NCBI GenBank assembly: GCA_041395245.1
Contig: JAWLAY010000005.1
Coordinates: 294,219 to 358,218, forward strand
Reading direction: 5' to 3'
Length of the DNA: 64,000 nucleotides
Origin: Aquimonas sp041395245
GTDB taxonomy: Bacteria > Pseudomonadota > Gammaproteobacteria > Xanthomonadales > Xanthomonadaceae
The first letter of the stretch is position 1, and each line of letters starts with the position of its first letter. Below the pieces are notes generated by a model that was not told the DNA's origin, did not search any database, and worked only from the letters and a program-made list of their open reading frames with translations. Made by a program: the position numbers and the translations under genes. Positions 1 to 8,833 of the stretch are shown here, piece after piece.

Positions 1-21
1 CTGCAGAATGCGCTGTGCCAT
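1..21 (-). other. possible 5' end of a CDS leaving the window
   Basis: On the minus strand an ATG at 21-19 opens a frame reading MAQRILQ up to the window edge. Only seven codons are visible, with a weak TGGA-like sequence upstream, so neither product nor reality can be judged. A genuine gene would run leftward, divergent from everything up to the phosphate genes. From here to 233 I see no other coding signal. Confidence 0.2.
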
Positions 22-233
22 AGCGTGTCCAATTCGGTTCAATCGGCTCAGGCGCGAGCGGCTGAGGTCTTGCCAGAAGGCTGGGGCGACATCTTAGGCG
101 ACGAGACCCGATGTGACAATCAAGTACCGTGATTGAACTCGGGTATCCCGCTTTTGGCCTGTGCTCAATGCAGCGGCGGTACTAAATGGATGGGTGGTGC
201 TCGTGAAGGCCGCCTTCGCGACGGTGTGACCAT

Positions 234-641
234 TTGACATGCTGCGGACTGATGGCGTGCTTGCGAGCGTCAGGACGCGGCCCGCTCACGACCAGATGTC
301 CCCTTTACAGCGCTGTGGATTCCAGCCGTCCGGGTCCATATTCGATGACGTGTCTATTCGAGCGGAAAATGTTCACGGTTGTGATGGTGCGCGTCTGTCA
401 ATGGATGACTCTGGGCGAGTATTTGATCGGTGACCATGGCGTGCGCATAGGCGAGATCGCGGGCGCGCCTTTCTACATGAGCCGCGCGCAGTTCGATTAC
501 TGGAAGGACACCCAACTCATCATCGATGTGGTGCCGGGATGGGGCGGAATGTTCTCCCACGAGGGCGGCAAAGGTGTGCGATTCCTGACCCGATCCCGCC
601 TGTTCACGGATGACGAACTGGCTACACGTTCGCGCGGCTGA
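234..641 (+). pseudogene. decayed DUF779 protein gene
   Basis: From about 411 to 641 the frame encodes a clear DUF779-family C-terminal half: LGEYLIGDHGV, then a PFYMSRAQFDYWK segment, TQLIIDVVPG, GGMFS and RFLTRSRLFTDDELA. DUF779 proteins are small (about 120 residues), often sit beside aldehyde dehydrogenase genes and carry an N-terminal GGCCDG cysteine motif. Here the intact motif is missing. A degraded version (VHGCDG, 371-388) lies in a different frame from the C-terminal half, so a frameshift falls between 388 and 411. An LRA-like stretch near 255-285 is back in the C-terminal frame. I read this as a gene broken by small indels. A sequencing error is possible, but the stretch between about 285 and 370 also looks unlike the family. 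No aldehyde dehydrogenase partner lies in the window. Confidence 0.6.
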
Positions 642-893
642 TCTGTCCGTTGGGTGTTCGTCCGTGATCCGCCGATCGCGCGAGCAATATGACGTTTCGA
701 TAGCGGAAAATTGACAATGAATCCTTTGCGGGCGGGGTTGAAGAACAACTAACGCCGCTTGGCATTCGGGACGGAGCGGTTCAAGGTCGACGGTTGTCGC
801 AAAATCGTCATTTTGTGGGTTGACCATACCGCCGTTGATGCGCTTGCCCTCAAGCGCGGCGCATCCGGTATATCTCCTTTCCAGGACGACACC

Positions 894-1520
894 ATGTTTT
901 CTCTGCAAACCATCTTTGGCAAAGGCACGCGCTTCTACCAACTTCTTGAACGCGCCGCCACGGGTGCGGAAGACGCCACCAAGGCGCTGCACGCGCTGGT
1001 TTCCAATGACACTGGTGAACCCACGTTGGAAGACTTCAAGCTGGCTCGGCAGCGCGAGCGCGAAGTGGCGGAGGAAATCAGCAACGAATTGGTTCAAACC
1101 TTTGTGACCCCGCTGGAGCGGGAGGACATTGAGGCACTGGGGAGCGCCCTCTACAAAATCCCCAAGCAGGTGGAGAAATTCGCCGACCGATACGTTCACG
1201 CGAAGCAACATTTGCACGGCATCGACTTTTCTCCGCGCGCCGCCATGTTGGCCGAGGCCGCTGGCGTCGTGGTCGAGATGGTTGCAGGTCTGCGCAAGAT
1301 GAACCTTGACCACATGAAGTTGCTCAGCGACAAGCTGCGTGCGATCGAGTCCGAGGCGGATCGTCTGATTCTTGAGCTTTACCGAGATCTGTACTCGGGC
1401 AAGTACGACGGCTTGCAGGTGCTGCTGATCAAGGACTTCTTCGAAATTCTGGAAAAAGCCATTGACCGGTGCCGCGAAGCGGGTGTGGTTACGTATCAGA
1501 TTGTTCTGAAGAACTCCTGA
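894..1520 (+). CDS. DUF47 / PhoU-like phosphate transport accessory protein
   Basis: This 208-residue all-helical protein belongs to the DUF47 (TIGR00153) family, distant relatives of PhoU that are routinely paired with Pit phosphate transporters and thought to modulate them. The family-typical TPLEREDIEAL stretch is at residues 72-82, followed by helical repeats ending EILEKAIDRCREA. The start was set at the ATG at 894 (MFSLQTIFGK), which matches the family N terminus; an in-frame upstream extension to 759 has no family character. The gene ends 9 bases before pit, so the two are almost certainly one operon. It probably acts at the cytoplasmic face of the membrane next to Pit. Confidence 0.88.
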   Translation: MFSLQTIFGKGTRFYQLLERAATGAEDATKALHALVSNDTGEPTLEDFKLARQREREVAEEISNELVQTFVTPLEREDIEALGSALYKIPKQVEKFADRYVHAKQHLHGIDFSPRAAMLAEAAGVVVEMVAGLRKMNLDHMKLLSDKLRAIESEADRLILELYRDLYSGKYDGLQVLLIKDFFEILEKAIDRCREAGVVTYQIVLKNS

Positions 1521-1529
1521 GCACGCGCC

Positions 1530-2645
1530 ATGGAGTTGACCATCCTCTTGCTGTTCATCCTGACAGCGTTGGTTTTTGAGTTCATCAATGGATTTCACGA
1601 CACCGCGAACTCAATCGCGACGGTCGTTGCGACCAAAGTCCTTAGTCCCAATCAGGCGATTCTGTTGGCGGCGGGCACCAATCTGTTTGGTGCGCTCGTG
1701 GGCGAGGCGGTCGCCAAGACCATTTCCTCGGGTTTGATTGACGCCAACGTGCTGACGGTAACGTCCGAGATATTGATGTGCGGGCTGATCGGTGGAATCG
1801 CGTGGAATCTGTTGACGTGGTGGCTTGGCTTACCGTCCTCGTCAAGCCACGCGATGATCGGGGGACTATGCGGTGCCGCAGTCGGTGCGACGGACACCAA
1901 TTGGTCAGTACTGATCTGGGCCCAATCCGCAGATCCCTGGTACAAGGGTGGCGGCCTCTTGTACAAGGTGGTCTTGCCGATGATCAGCTCGCCAGTGATC
2001 GGATTCCTTCTTGGCGTGATGATCATGGGTCTGCTGTTTTTTCTCATTGCTTGGCTTGGGCGACGACCCGGCTGGTTAGGAGGACTCGCTAGACCTCGCT
2101 GGGTCAACGCATTTTTTGGTAAGGCGCAGCTGGTGTCTGCAGCCTACATGGGATTCGCTCACGGGCTGAACGATGCACAAAAGACGATGGGCTTGATTGC
2201 GCTGGCGATCGTGGGCGCCCATTCGGTCGGGCACCTCCAAAATCTGCCTCCCTACCTCGAATTTCTGCGCCCAGATGGCGATGGGATTGATACATGGATC
2301 AAGGTCACATGTGCGCTGGTGATGGCATCGGGAACGGCCGTGGGCGGCTGGCGGATAATCAGGACGCTGGGTCACAAGATGGTGAAGCTGCATCCCGTGC
2401 ATGGCTTCGCCGCGGAAACTGCCTCGGCGACGATTCTGTCCGGCGCCGCCATGCTCGGGATGCCGGTATCCACCACGCACAGCATTTCGACCGCGATCAT
2501 GGGCGTTGGCTTTGCCAAGAGCTCGCGCGCGCTGAAGTGGGGTGTTATTGAGCGAATTCTCTGGGCCTGGATTCTGACCTTGCCGGTTACCGGCCTGATG
2601 GGTTACCTGCTGGTTCGCGTCTTGAAGGGATTTGGCGTGCTCTGA
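1530..2645 (+). CDS. pit: low-affinity inorganic phosphate transporter (PiT family)
   Basis: This 371-residue polytopic membrane protein has both duplicated PiT signatures: GFHDTANSIATV (from residue 21) and GLNDAQKTMG (about 212-221). An SSSSHAMIGG segment and its C-terminal counterpart VSTTHSISTAIMG reflect the internal duplication of the family. PiT proteins import phosphate, often as a metal-phosphate complex, coupled to a cation gradient. The gene directly follows the DUF47 gene, the usual arrangement for constitutive phosphate uptake. Its length is at the short end for bacterial Pit proteins (about 330-500 residues). A hairpin with a T run follows it. Confidence 0.93.
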   Translation: MELTILLLFILTALVFEFINGFHDTANSIATVVATKVLSPNQAILLAAGTNLFGALVGEAVAKTISSGLIDANVLTVTSEILMCGLIGGIAWNLLTWWLGLPSSSSHAMIGGLCGAAVGATDTNWSVLIWAQSADPWYKGGGLLYKVVLPMISSPVIGFLLGVMIMGLLFFLIAWLGRRPGWLGGLARPRWVNAFFGKAQLVSAAYMGFAHGLNDAQKTMGLIALAIVGAHSVGHLQNLPPYLEFLRPDGDGIDTWIKVTCALVMASGTAVGGWRIIRTLGHKMVKLHPVHGFAAETASATILSGAAMLGMPVSTTHSISTAIMGVGFAKSSRALKWGVIERILWAWILTLPVTGLMGYLLVRVLKGFGVL

Positions 2646-2673
2646 GCAAAACTCGAACGTCGTGGTAAAGCGA

Positions 2674-2701
2674 CGACAGCGTGGGTCTGTCGCCGTTTTT
2701 T
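2674..2701 (+). terminator. rho-independent terminator after pit
   Basis: The hairpin CGACAG (2674-2679), 7-base loop and CTGTCG (2687-2692) is followed by CCG and six Ts. It sits between the pit stop codon and the converging rnfB gene. The stem is short, but its position and T run fit a terminator. Confidence 0.65.
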
Positions 2702-2710
2702 GCGTGTTGC

Positions 2711-3223
2711 TCAGGATTGCGACAAGTCGGTTGGCCTCATTTCGATGCAATCGACCGGGCAGGGCGGCAGGCAGAGGTCGCAGCCGGTGCAGAGATCCGC
2801 GATGACGGTGTGCATGCGCTTGCTGGCCCCAACGATGGCATCGACCGGACAGGCTTGAATGCACTTGGTGCAGCCGATGCAGGTTTCCTCCAGGATGAAC
2901 GCGACGCGAGATGGCTTTTGTTCGCCGTTTTCGGCATTGAGCGGAAGCGGCTCGCGCCCCAGCAGGTCGGCCAGCGCACGAATGGTCTCGTCGCCGCCGG
3001 GAGGGCATTGATTGATGTTCGCCTCACCGCGGGCAATCGCCTCCGCGTAGGGGCGGCAACCGGGATACTGGCACTGCGCGCACTGAGTCTGCGGCAGCAA
3101 GGCGTTGATGCGATCTGCCATCGGATCGCCTTCGACCCGAAAGCGCCGTGCCGACCACACCAGCAACAGCCCCAGCAGCAAGGCCAGCGATCCGATCAGC
3201 AGACTGCCCAGCAGCAGGTTCAC
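2711..3223 (-). CDS. rnfB: electron transport complex subunit RnfB/RsxB (ferredoxin-like)
   Basis: RnfB is the iron-sulfur subunit of the membrane Rnf/Rsx complex, which moves electrons between NADH and ferredoxin or, in gammaproteobacteria, helps reduce SoxR. The 170-residue product has an N-terminal membrane helix (about 2-23). A Fer4_21-type cluster follows with Cys48, 51, 56 and 73, then two 4Fe-4S ferredoxin motifs (Cys115/118/121/125 and Cys145/148/151/155), each ending CPVD. The GTG start at 3223 overlaps the rnfA stop as GTGA, indicating translational coupling, and gives a normal N terminus; the longer in-frame extension lies over rnfA. No rnfC, D, G or E follows, because the next gene is pit on the other strand. 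Confidence 0.9.
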   Translation of the reverse strand: MNLLLGSLLIGSLALLLGLLLVWSARRFRVEGDPMADRINALLPQTQCAQCQYPGCRPYAEAIARGEANINQCPPGGDETIRALADLLGREPLPLNAENGEQKPSRVAFILEETCIGCTKCIQACPVDAIVGASKRMHTVIADLCTGCDLCLPPCPVDCIEMRPTDLSQS

Positions 3224-3798
3224 CGATCCATGCCCGCAAAGCCCATGAAGGCCAGCGCCATCAGACCCGCCGTGATCAGGGCGATGGGTGTGCCACGGAA
3301 ACTGGCCGGTGTTTGAGCCGCCTCCAGCCGTTCGCGCATCGCGGCAAACAGGATCAACACCAGCGAAAAGCCCAGCGCCGCGCCAAAGCCGTACAACAAG
3401 GCATGCATAAAGCGGTGCTGGGTTTGCGCGTTCAGCAGCGCGACGCCGAGCACCGCGCAATTGGTGGTTATCAGCGGCAAATAGATGCCGAGCACGCGGT
3501 ACAAGGCGGGTGCCTGACGTTTCATCACGGTCTCGGTGAACTGCACGACAGCGGCGATCAGCAGGATGAAGCCGAGGGTACGCAGATGGTCCAGTTGCAG
3601 CGGCTGCAGCAGCCAGGTCTGCAACATCCACGACAGTCCAGCCGAAAGCGTCAGCACAAAGGCGGTCGCCAGCGCCATGCCGTAGGCGGCATCGAGCCGT
3701 CGTGACACGCCCATGAATGGGCATAGCCCAAGAAACTTGGCCAGCACGAAGTTGTTGACGAACACCGTGCCGATCAGGATCAGCGCCACTTCGCTCAT
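3220..3798 (-). CDS. rnfA: electron transport complex subunit RnfA/RsxA
   Basis: This 192-residue integral membrane protein has the family N terminus (SEVALILIGTVFVNNFVLAKFLGLCPFMGVS, here split by position: NNFVLAKFLG near residues 15-24 and CPFMGVS near 26-32). It has about six membrane helices and the conserved LPLITTNCAVLG stretch. RnfA and RnfE form the membrane core of the Rnf complex. The length equals the usual 193 or so. The gene lies 17 bases downstream of metG on the same strand and is coupled to rnfB by a 4-base overlap, so metG-rnfA-rnfB is probably one transcript. Confidence 0.92.
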   Translation of the reverse strand: MSEVALILIGTVFVNNFVLAKFLGLCPFMGVSRRLDAAYGMALATAFVLTLSAGLSWMLQTWLLQPLQLDHLRTLGFILLIAAVVQFTETVMKRQAPALYRVLGIYLPLITTNCAVLGVALLNAQTQHRFMHALLYGFGAALGFSLVLILFAAMRERLEAAQTPASFRGTPIALITAGLMALAFMGFAGMDR

Positions 3799-3815
3799 GG
3801 CCGCCGCGTTCCGGC

Positions 3816-5900
3816 CTATTTCACGCTGGAGCCAGCCTGCGCACCGCTGTCGACATCCAGCAGGAACAGGTCATCGCCGCCGCTGCCCGCGGACAGGATC
3901 ATGCCCTCCGAAATACCGAAGCGCATTTTGCGAGGGGCCAGATTGGCGATGAAAACGACCTTGCGTCCGACCAGCTTGGCTGGCTCGGCGTAGGCGGCGC
4001 GGATGCCCGAGAAAATCTGACGTTCGCCAAGTTCCCCGGCATCCAGCTTGAAGCGCAGCAGTTTGTCGCTGCCCTCGACGACATCGCATTCCAGAACATG
4101 GCCGATGCGCAGGTCGAGTTTGGCGAAGTCGGCGATGTCGATCGTGGCGGGCGCGGTGCTCTCGCTGGTCGCGGCTGGCGCGTTGCTTGCTTTGCTGACG
4201 GGTTTGGCCGCGGCCTCGGTGGCTTGAACCGGTGTCAGGCTTTCCTTGCTCTGTTCGATCATGGCTTCGATGTGTTTGGGGTCGATGCGGGTGGCGAGGG
4301 CTTCGTAAGGGCGGATGAGGTGATTCAGCAGCGGCTGCGCAACGGCATCGAAACTCGCCAGCGGGTTGTCGAGGAACTGTTCGATGCGCGACGTAGTGGC
4401 GGGCAGAATCGGCGCGAGGTAGGTGGCGAGCAGGCGGAACATGTTGATTGCCAGTGTGCAGACATCGTGCAGCTGGGGGCTTGCGCCCTGCTTCGCCATC
4501 GCCCACGGGGCCTTGTTGGCGATCAGTTCGTTGGTGGCGTCGGCTTCCGCCATGATGCTGCGCAACGCGGCATTGAAATCGCCGCGCGCAAATCCGCCCG
4601 AGGTGCCAAGACAGGCCTCAGCCAAGCGCGTCTGTGCCGACAAGTAGAAGCCCAGTGACTCATCGTCCAGTTCGGGCGCCAGTCGTCCCTCGAAATGTTT
4701 GTGAATGAAGCCCGCACAGCGACTGGCGATGTTGACGAACTTGCCGACGATGTCAGCGTTCACCCGCTGCGCGAAGTCTTCGAGATTGAGGTCGAGGTCG
4801 TCCACGCCGCCTGAGGACTTGGCGGCGTAGTAGTAGCGCAGGTATTCGGGCTGCAAACCGACATCCAGATAGGTACGGGCCTGGATGAAGGTGCCGCGCG
4901 ATTTGGACATCTTGGCGCCATTGACGGTCAGATAGCCGTTGACGTGCAGGTGCGTCGGCACGTTGATCCCCGCGCCGTGCAGCATTGCTGGCCAGAACAG
5001 GCCGTGGAAATTGACGATGTCCTTGCCGATGAAATGATGCATGCGGGTGGTGGTGCCCGCCCGGATGTTCGACTCGAAGTCGAGGCCGGTCTTTTCGCAA
5101 TACGCCTTGAAGCTGCCGAGATAGCCGATCGGCGCATCCAGCCAGACGTAGAAGTATTTGCCTGGCGCGTCCGGAATCGGAAAGCCGAAGTAGGGCGCAT
5201 CGCGCGAGATGTCCCAGTCGCGCAGTCCGCTGTTCAGCCACTCGGCCAGTTTGGCCTTGACGCCGCTGTCGGCGACATCGCCGCTCAGCCAGTCGCGCAA
5301 AAAGGTCTCGAACTTGCCCAGTTCGAAGAAGTAGTGTTCCGAATCGCGCAGCACGGGAACCGCACCCGACACCACGGAACGCGGGTTCTTCAGATCGGTG
5401 GGCGCGTAGGCCGCGCCGCAGACTTCGCAGTTATCGCCGTATTGGTCTACCGCACCGCACTTCGGACAGTCGCCCTTGATGTAGCGATCCGGCAGGAACA
5501 TCTGCTTTTCCGGATCGAACAGTTGCTGGATTGAGCGCTGCGCGATGTAACCGCCTTCCCGCAGGGCCAGATAGATGCGATTGGCCATCGCCTGATTTTC
5601 AGGTGTGTGGGTGCTGTGGTAGTGGTCGAAAGCCACGCCGAATTCGGCGAAGTCGCGCTCGTGGCTGGCCTGAATGGCCGCAATGAAGTCTTCCGGGGCT
5701 TTGCCCGCTTTCTCGGCCGCCAGCATGATCGGCGTACCGTGCGCGTCGTCAGCGCAGACGAACCACGCCTCGCGCCCTTGCATGCGTTGCGCACGCACCC
5801 AGATGTCAGCCTGGATATAGCCGACCAGATGGCCGAGATGCAGATGGCCATTGGCATAGGGCAGGGCGCAGGTCACCAACAGTTTGGCTTGATCGGTCAT
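3816..5900 (-). CDS. metG: methionine--tRNA ligase
   Basis: The protein (694 residues) charges tRNA-Met and initiator tRNA with methionine. It shows the class Ia HIGH-type motif HLGH (residues 21-24), a zinc-binding knuckle with two CxxC pairs (CPKC and CEVC, about 145-160), and KMSKS at 330-334. A C-terminal EMAP/Trbp111-type tRNA-binding domain (about 590-694), joined by an Ala/Pro/Ser-rich linker, drives dimerisation. This is the long, E. coli-like architecture. It is the first gene of a minus-strand run with rnfA and rnfB. Confidence 0.97.
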   Translation of the reverse strand: MTDQAKLLVTCALPYANGHLHLGHLVGYIQADIWVRAQRMQGREAWFVCADDAHGTPIMLAAEKAGKAPEDFIAAIQASHERDFAEFGVAFDHYHSTHTPENQAMANRIYLALREGGYIAQRSIQQLFDPEKQMFLPDRYIKGDCPKCGAVDQYGDNCEVCGAAYAPTDLKNPRSVVSGAVPVLRDSEHYFFELGKFETFLRDWLSGDVADSGVKAKLAEWLNSGLRDWDISRDAPYFGFPIPDAPGKYFYVWLDAPIGYLGSFKAYCEKTGLDFESNIRAGTTTRMHHFIGKDIVNFHGLFWPAMLHGAGINVPTHLHVNGYLTVNGAKMSKSRGTFIQARTYLDVGLQPEYLRYYYAAKSSGGVDDLDLNLEDFAQRVNADIVGKFVNIASRCAGFIHKHFEGRLAPELDDESLGFYLSAQTRLAEACLGTSGGFARGDFNAALRSIMAEADATNELIANKAPWAMAKQGASPQLHDVCTLAINMFRLLATYLAPILPATTSRIEQFLDNPLASFDAVAQPLLNHLIRPYEALATRIDPKHIEAMIEQSKESLTPVQATEAAAKPVSKASNAPAATSESTAPATIDIADFAKLDLRIGHVLECDVVEGSDKLLRFKLDAGELGERQIFSGIRAAYAEPAKLVGRKVVFIANLAPRKMRFGISEGMILSAGSGGDDLFLLDVDSGAQAGSSVK

Positions 5901-5945
5901 GGCAGCAATGGCAGAAGCAGGAAGGTCGGCGATTATCCCATGCGA

Positions 5946-6599
5946 TCAGCGCGGACGCTGGAACGCGGCGCGCGCTTGCTCGACTTGCGCACGAAAGTCG
6001 CAGGCTGCCATGTGATCGTTGACCATGCCGACCGACTGCATGAACGCATACATCGTCGTTGGACCGACAAACGCCCATCCGCGTTTCTTCAGCGCCTTGG
6101 ACAGTGCCAGCGAGCTGGGTGACTGGGTCATCGCACACAGGCTGGGGCGATCAAACTGCTTCGGGCGTTCGGCGCTGTCGGGTTCGTAACGCCAGAAGAA
6201 GGCCGCCAGCGAGCCCGCTTCGTCGCGCAGTGCCAAGGCACGACGGGCGTTGTTGAGCACCGCCTCGATCTTGCCGCGGTGGCGCACGATGCCCGCATCC
6301 TGCAGCAAGCGGGCGACGTCCTGTTCACCGAACCGCGCCATCTGCTCGATGTCGAAACCGGCGAATGCAGCGCGGAAATGCTCACGTTTGCGCAGGATGG
6401 TCAGCCAGGACAGGCCGGATTGAAAGCCTTCGAGGCAGACCTTTTCGAATAGACGGCGGTCATCGGCGACCGGACGGCCCCATTCGTGATCGTGGTAGTG
6501 CGCGTAGTCGGGTAGACCGCCATGCCACCAACAGCGGAAACAGCCATCGCTGCCGGGAATGACGCCATCCACTTCGGGGCTGAACGAGGGTGTGCTCAT
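5946..6599 (-). CDS. tag: DNA-3-methyladenine glycosylase I
   Basis: This 217-residue protein matches the Tag family of helix-hairpin-helix glycosylases that excise 3-methyladenine from alkylated DNA. Supporting segments are the N-terminal Cys and YHDHEWGRPV, GLSWLTILRKRE, and the C-terminal FVGPTTMYAFMQSVGMVNDH, which carries the zinc-binding histidines. It is somewhat longer than E. coli Tag (187), mainly at the N terminus (SPEVDGVIPGSDGCFRCWWHG), so a later start is possible. It is divergent from prmB, with 64 bases between the start codons. Confidence 0.92.
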   Translation of the reverse strand: MSTPSFSPEVDGVIPGSDGCFRCWWHGGLPDYAHYHDHEWGRPVADDRRLFEKVCLEGFQSGLSWLTILRKREHFRAAFAGFDIEQMARFGEQDVARLLQDAGIVRHRGKIEAVLNNARRALALRDEAGSLAAFFWRYEPDSAERPKQFDRPSLCAMTQSPSSLALSKALKKRGWAFVGPTTMYAFMQSVGMVNDHMAACDFRAQVEQARAAFQRPR

Positions 6600-6663
6600 G
6601 GCGGCGCTCGGTGCGGGGGAAAGGCACGTTTATACTGCACGGCCCAGACCGATTGACCCTGCC

Positions 6664-7584
6664 ATGAGTAGTGAACTTTCCACCATCATCGATTTCATCC
6701 GCTTTGGCGCCAGTCGTTTCGGTGCGGCCGGGCTGACGTTTGGTCACAGCTACGACAATGCTCTGGATGAGTCGACCCAGCTGGTGTTGCACGCCCTGCA
6801 TCTGCCGCATGATCTGAATCCGACCTTCGGGCAGGCCCGGCTGACGGCCGAGGAAAAACTCGACGTGCTGCAGTTGTTCGAACGTCGCATCGAGGAGCGC
6901 ATTCCGGCCTGTTATCTGACCGGAGAAGCCTGGTTCGCCGGGCTCAGCTTCCTCAGTGACCCGCGCGCACTGGTGCCGCGTTCGCCGATTGCCGAGTTGA
7001 TCGAGGCGGGCTACGAACCGTGGCTGGGTGGTCGCGAGGTCACTCGTGTGCTGGATCTGTGCACCGGGTCGGGCTGCATCGGCATTGCGACCGCGGTCTA
7101 CCAGCCGAACTGGCAGGTTGATCTGGTCGACCTGAGCGAGGATGCACTGGCTCTGGCGAACGAGAACATCGAACGGTTCCAGGTGGGTGAGCGCGTGCAG
7201 GCCATCCAGTCGAATCTGTTTACCGCGCTGGAAGGACAGCGGTATGACCTGATCGTCAGCAATCCACCCTACGTCACCCATGACGAAGTGGCCGCCCTGC
7301 CGCAGGAATATGCCTACGAGCCCGAGTTGGGCCTGCGCGCTGGCGAGGATGGCCTGGATCTGGCACTGCGGATTTTGCGTGATGCGCCGGACTATCTCAG
7401 TGACAACGGTCTGCTGATCTGCGAAGTGGGTGAATCCGAGCGGGCGCTGGTGCAGTTGTTGCCGGAAGTGCCGTTCGCCTGGGTCGAGTTCAAAGTCGGA
7501 CAAATGGGCATATTTGTCGTTGAGCGCGGTGATCTCGTGGCACACGCCGCTACGATCAAGGCGCTGGCAGACGCGCGTGATTGA
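6664..7584 (+). CDS. prmB: 50S ribosomal protein L3 N5-glutamine methyltransferase
   Basis: PrmB methylates the side-chain amide of a glutamine in ribosomal protein uL3. The 306-residue product has the SAM-binding motif LDLCTGSGCIGIA and the catalytic NPPY (residues 200-203), which distinguishes N5-glutamine methyltransferases. The N-terminal part matches PrmB rather than PrmC (SYDNALDESTQLVLHALHLP). The start at 6664 was chosen because upstream in-frame codons run into the divergent tag promoter region. It is immediately followed by aroC, as in many gammaproteobacteria. Confidence 0.93.
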   Translation: MSSELSTIIDFIRFGASRFGAAGLTFGHSYDNALDESTQLVLHALHLPHDLNPTFGQARLTAEEKLDVLQLFERRIEERIPACYLTGEAWFAGLSFLSDPRALVPRSPIAELIEAGYEPWLGGREVTRVLDLCTGSGCIGIATAVYQPNWQVDLVDLSEDALALANENIERFQVGERVQAIQSNLFTALEGQRYDLIVSNPPYVTHDEVAALPQEYAYEPELGLRAGEDGLDLALRILRDAPDYLSDNGLLICEVGESERALVQLLPEVPFAWVEFKVGQMGIFVVERGDLVAHAATIKALADARD

Positions 7585-7622
7585 GCCTGCTTCGCGCCTC
7601 CCTCTGACTTCGGCGAAACGGC

Positions 7623-8711
7623 ATGTCTGACAATACCTTTGGCACCTTGTTGCGTGTCACCACCTTCGGTGAAAGCCATGGCCCTGCGATCGGCGGTGTC
7701 ATTGACGGCTTGCCGCCAGGAATCGCGATCGCGCCGGAGGACTTTCGGCACGACATCGAACGCCGTGCCACAGGGCGCAGTCGACACACATCACAACGTC
7801 GTGAAGCTGACGAAGTCGAGATCCTTTCCGGCGTGTTTGAGGGTGTTACCACGGGTACGCCGGTCGCCTTGCTGATCCGCAATACCGATGCGCGCAGCAA
7901 GGATTACGGCAACTTGGCCGAGGTATTCCGTCCGGCACATGCGGACTACACCTACTGGCACAAATACGGTATCCGCGATCATCGCGGTGGCGGGCGCTCG
8001 TCGGCGCGCGAGACCACCGTGCGGGTGGCCGCCGGTGTGATTGCCAAGAAATGGCTGGCGCAGCGCTTCGGGATTCGCGTGCGGGGCTACCTGTCACAGC
8101 TCGGACCGCACTGTCCGCAGCAGTTCGATTGGGACGTGGTCGAGGAAAACCCCTTCTTCTGGCCGGACGCCAGCATGCTGGACACGCTGGAAAACTACAT
8201 GGATGCGCTGCGCAAGTCGGGCGATTCGGTGGGTGCCAAGGTGACCGTTGTGGCCGAAGGTGTGCCGGTCGGTTGGGGCGCGCCGCTGTATGGCAAGCTC
8301 GATGCCGAGTTGGCGGCAGCGATGATGAGCATCAACGCGGTCAAGGGTGTGGAGATCGGTGATGGCATGGCCGTGGCGGGCCAGTTGGGCACTGAACACC
8401 GCGATGAAATCAGCCCGAACGGTTTTCTCAGCAACCATTCCGGCGGCATTCTCGGCGGCATCAGCAGTGGCCAGGATGTGATTTGCTCGCTGGCGCTCAA
8501 ACCCACGTCGAGTCTTCGCCTGCCCGGTCGAAGCATCGACAAATCCGGCGCGGAGGCGGAGGTCGTGACGCATGGTCGGCACGATCCCTGTGTCGGCATT
8601 CGTGCCACGCCGATTGCCGAAGCGATGATGGCGCTGGTCCTGATGGATCAGGCATTGCGTCACCGTGCGCAGTGCGGCGACGTGCAGGTCGCGACCCCGG
8701 CGGTGGGCTGA
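7623..8711 (+). CDS. aroC: chorismate synthase
   Basis: Chorismate synthase converts 5-enolpyruvylshikimate-3-phosphate to chorismate using reduced FMN, the last common step to Trp, Phe, Tyr and folate. The 362-residue protein has the family N terminus (TFGESHGPAIGGVIDG), the RADYTYWHKYG-like segment, the GGGRSSARET signature and the C-terminal GRHDPC motif. It lies 38 bases after prmB on the same strand. AroA, PheA and TrpFBA elsewhere in the window act just before or after it in the pathway. Confidence 0.97.
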   Translation: MSDNTFGTLLRVTTFGESHGPAIGGVIDGLPPGIAIAPEDFRHDIERRATGRSRHTSQRREADEVEILSGVFEGVTTGTPVALLIRNTDARSKDYGNLAEVFRPAHADYTYWHKYGIRDHRGGGRSSARETTVRVAAGVIAKKWLAQRFGIRVRGYLSQLGPHCPQQFDWDVVEENPFFWPDASMLDTLENYMDALRKSGDSVGAKVTVVAEGVPVGWGAPLYGKLDAELAAAMMSINAVKGVEIGDGMAVAGQLGTEHRDEISPNGFLSNHSGGILGGISSGQDVICSLALKPTSSLRLPGRSIDKSGAEAEVVTHGRHDPCVGIRATPIAEAMMALVLMDQALRHRAQCGDVQVATPAVG

Positions 8712-8833
8712 TAACTTTTTCGCATGCCGCGTCGTCGTGCGGCGCAGCAATCATGCTTTGCGGTAGATTGCGTGTGAGCCACGGCGTCGATGCACGTTTC
8801 GCGGCGTCACCCCCGAATGTCTGGAACTCGAAC

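Noticed and set aside
354..1598. 414-codon minus-strand frame
   Set aside because: It runs antisense over the DUF47 gene and the DUF779 remnant with no protein-like features.
2711..3724. 337-residue RnfB with a long N-terminal extension
   Set aside because: The extension is simply the out-of-frame reading of rnfA. The GTG at 3223 restores a family-like protein and a typical overlap.
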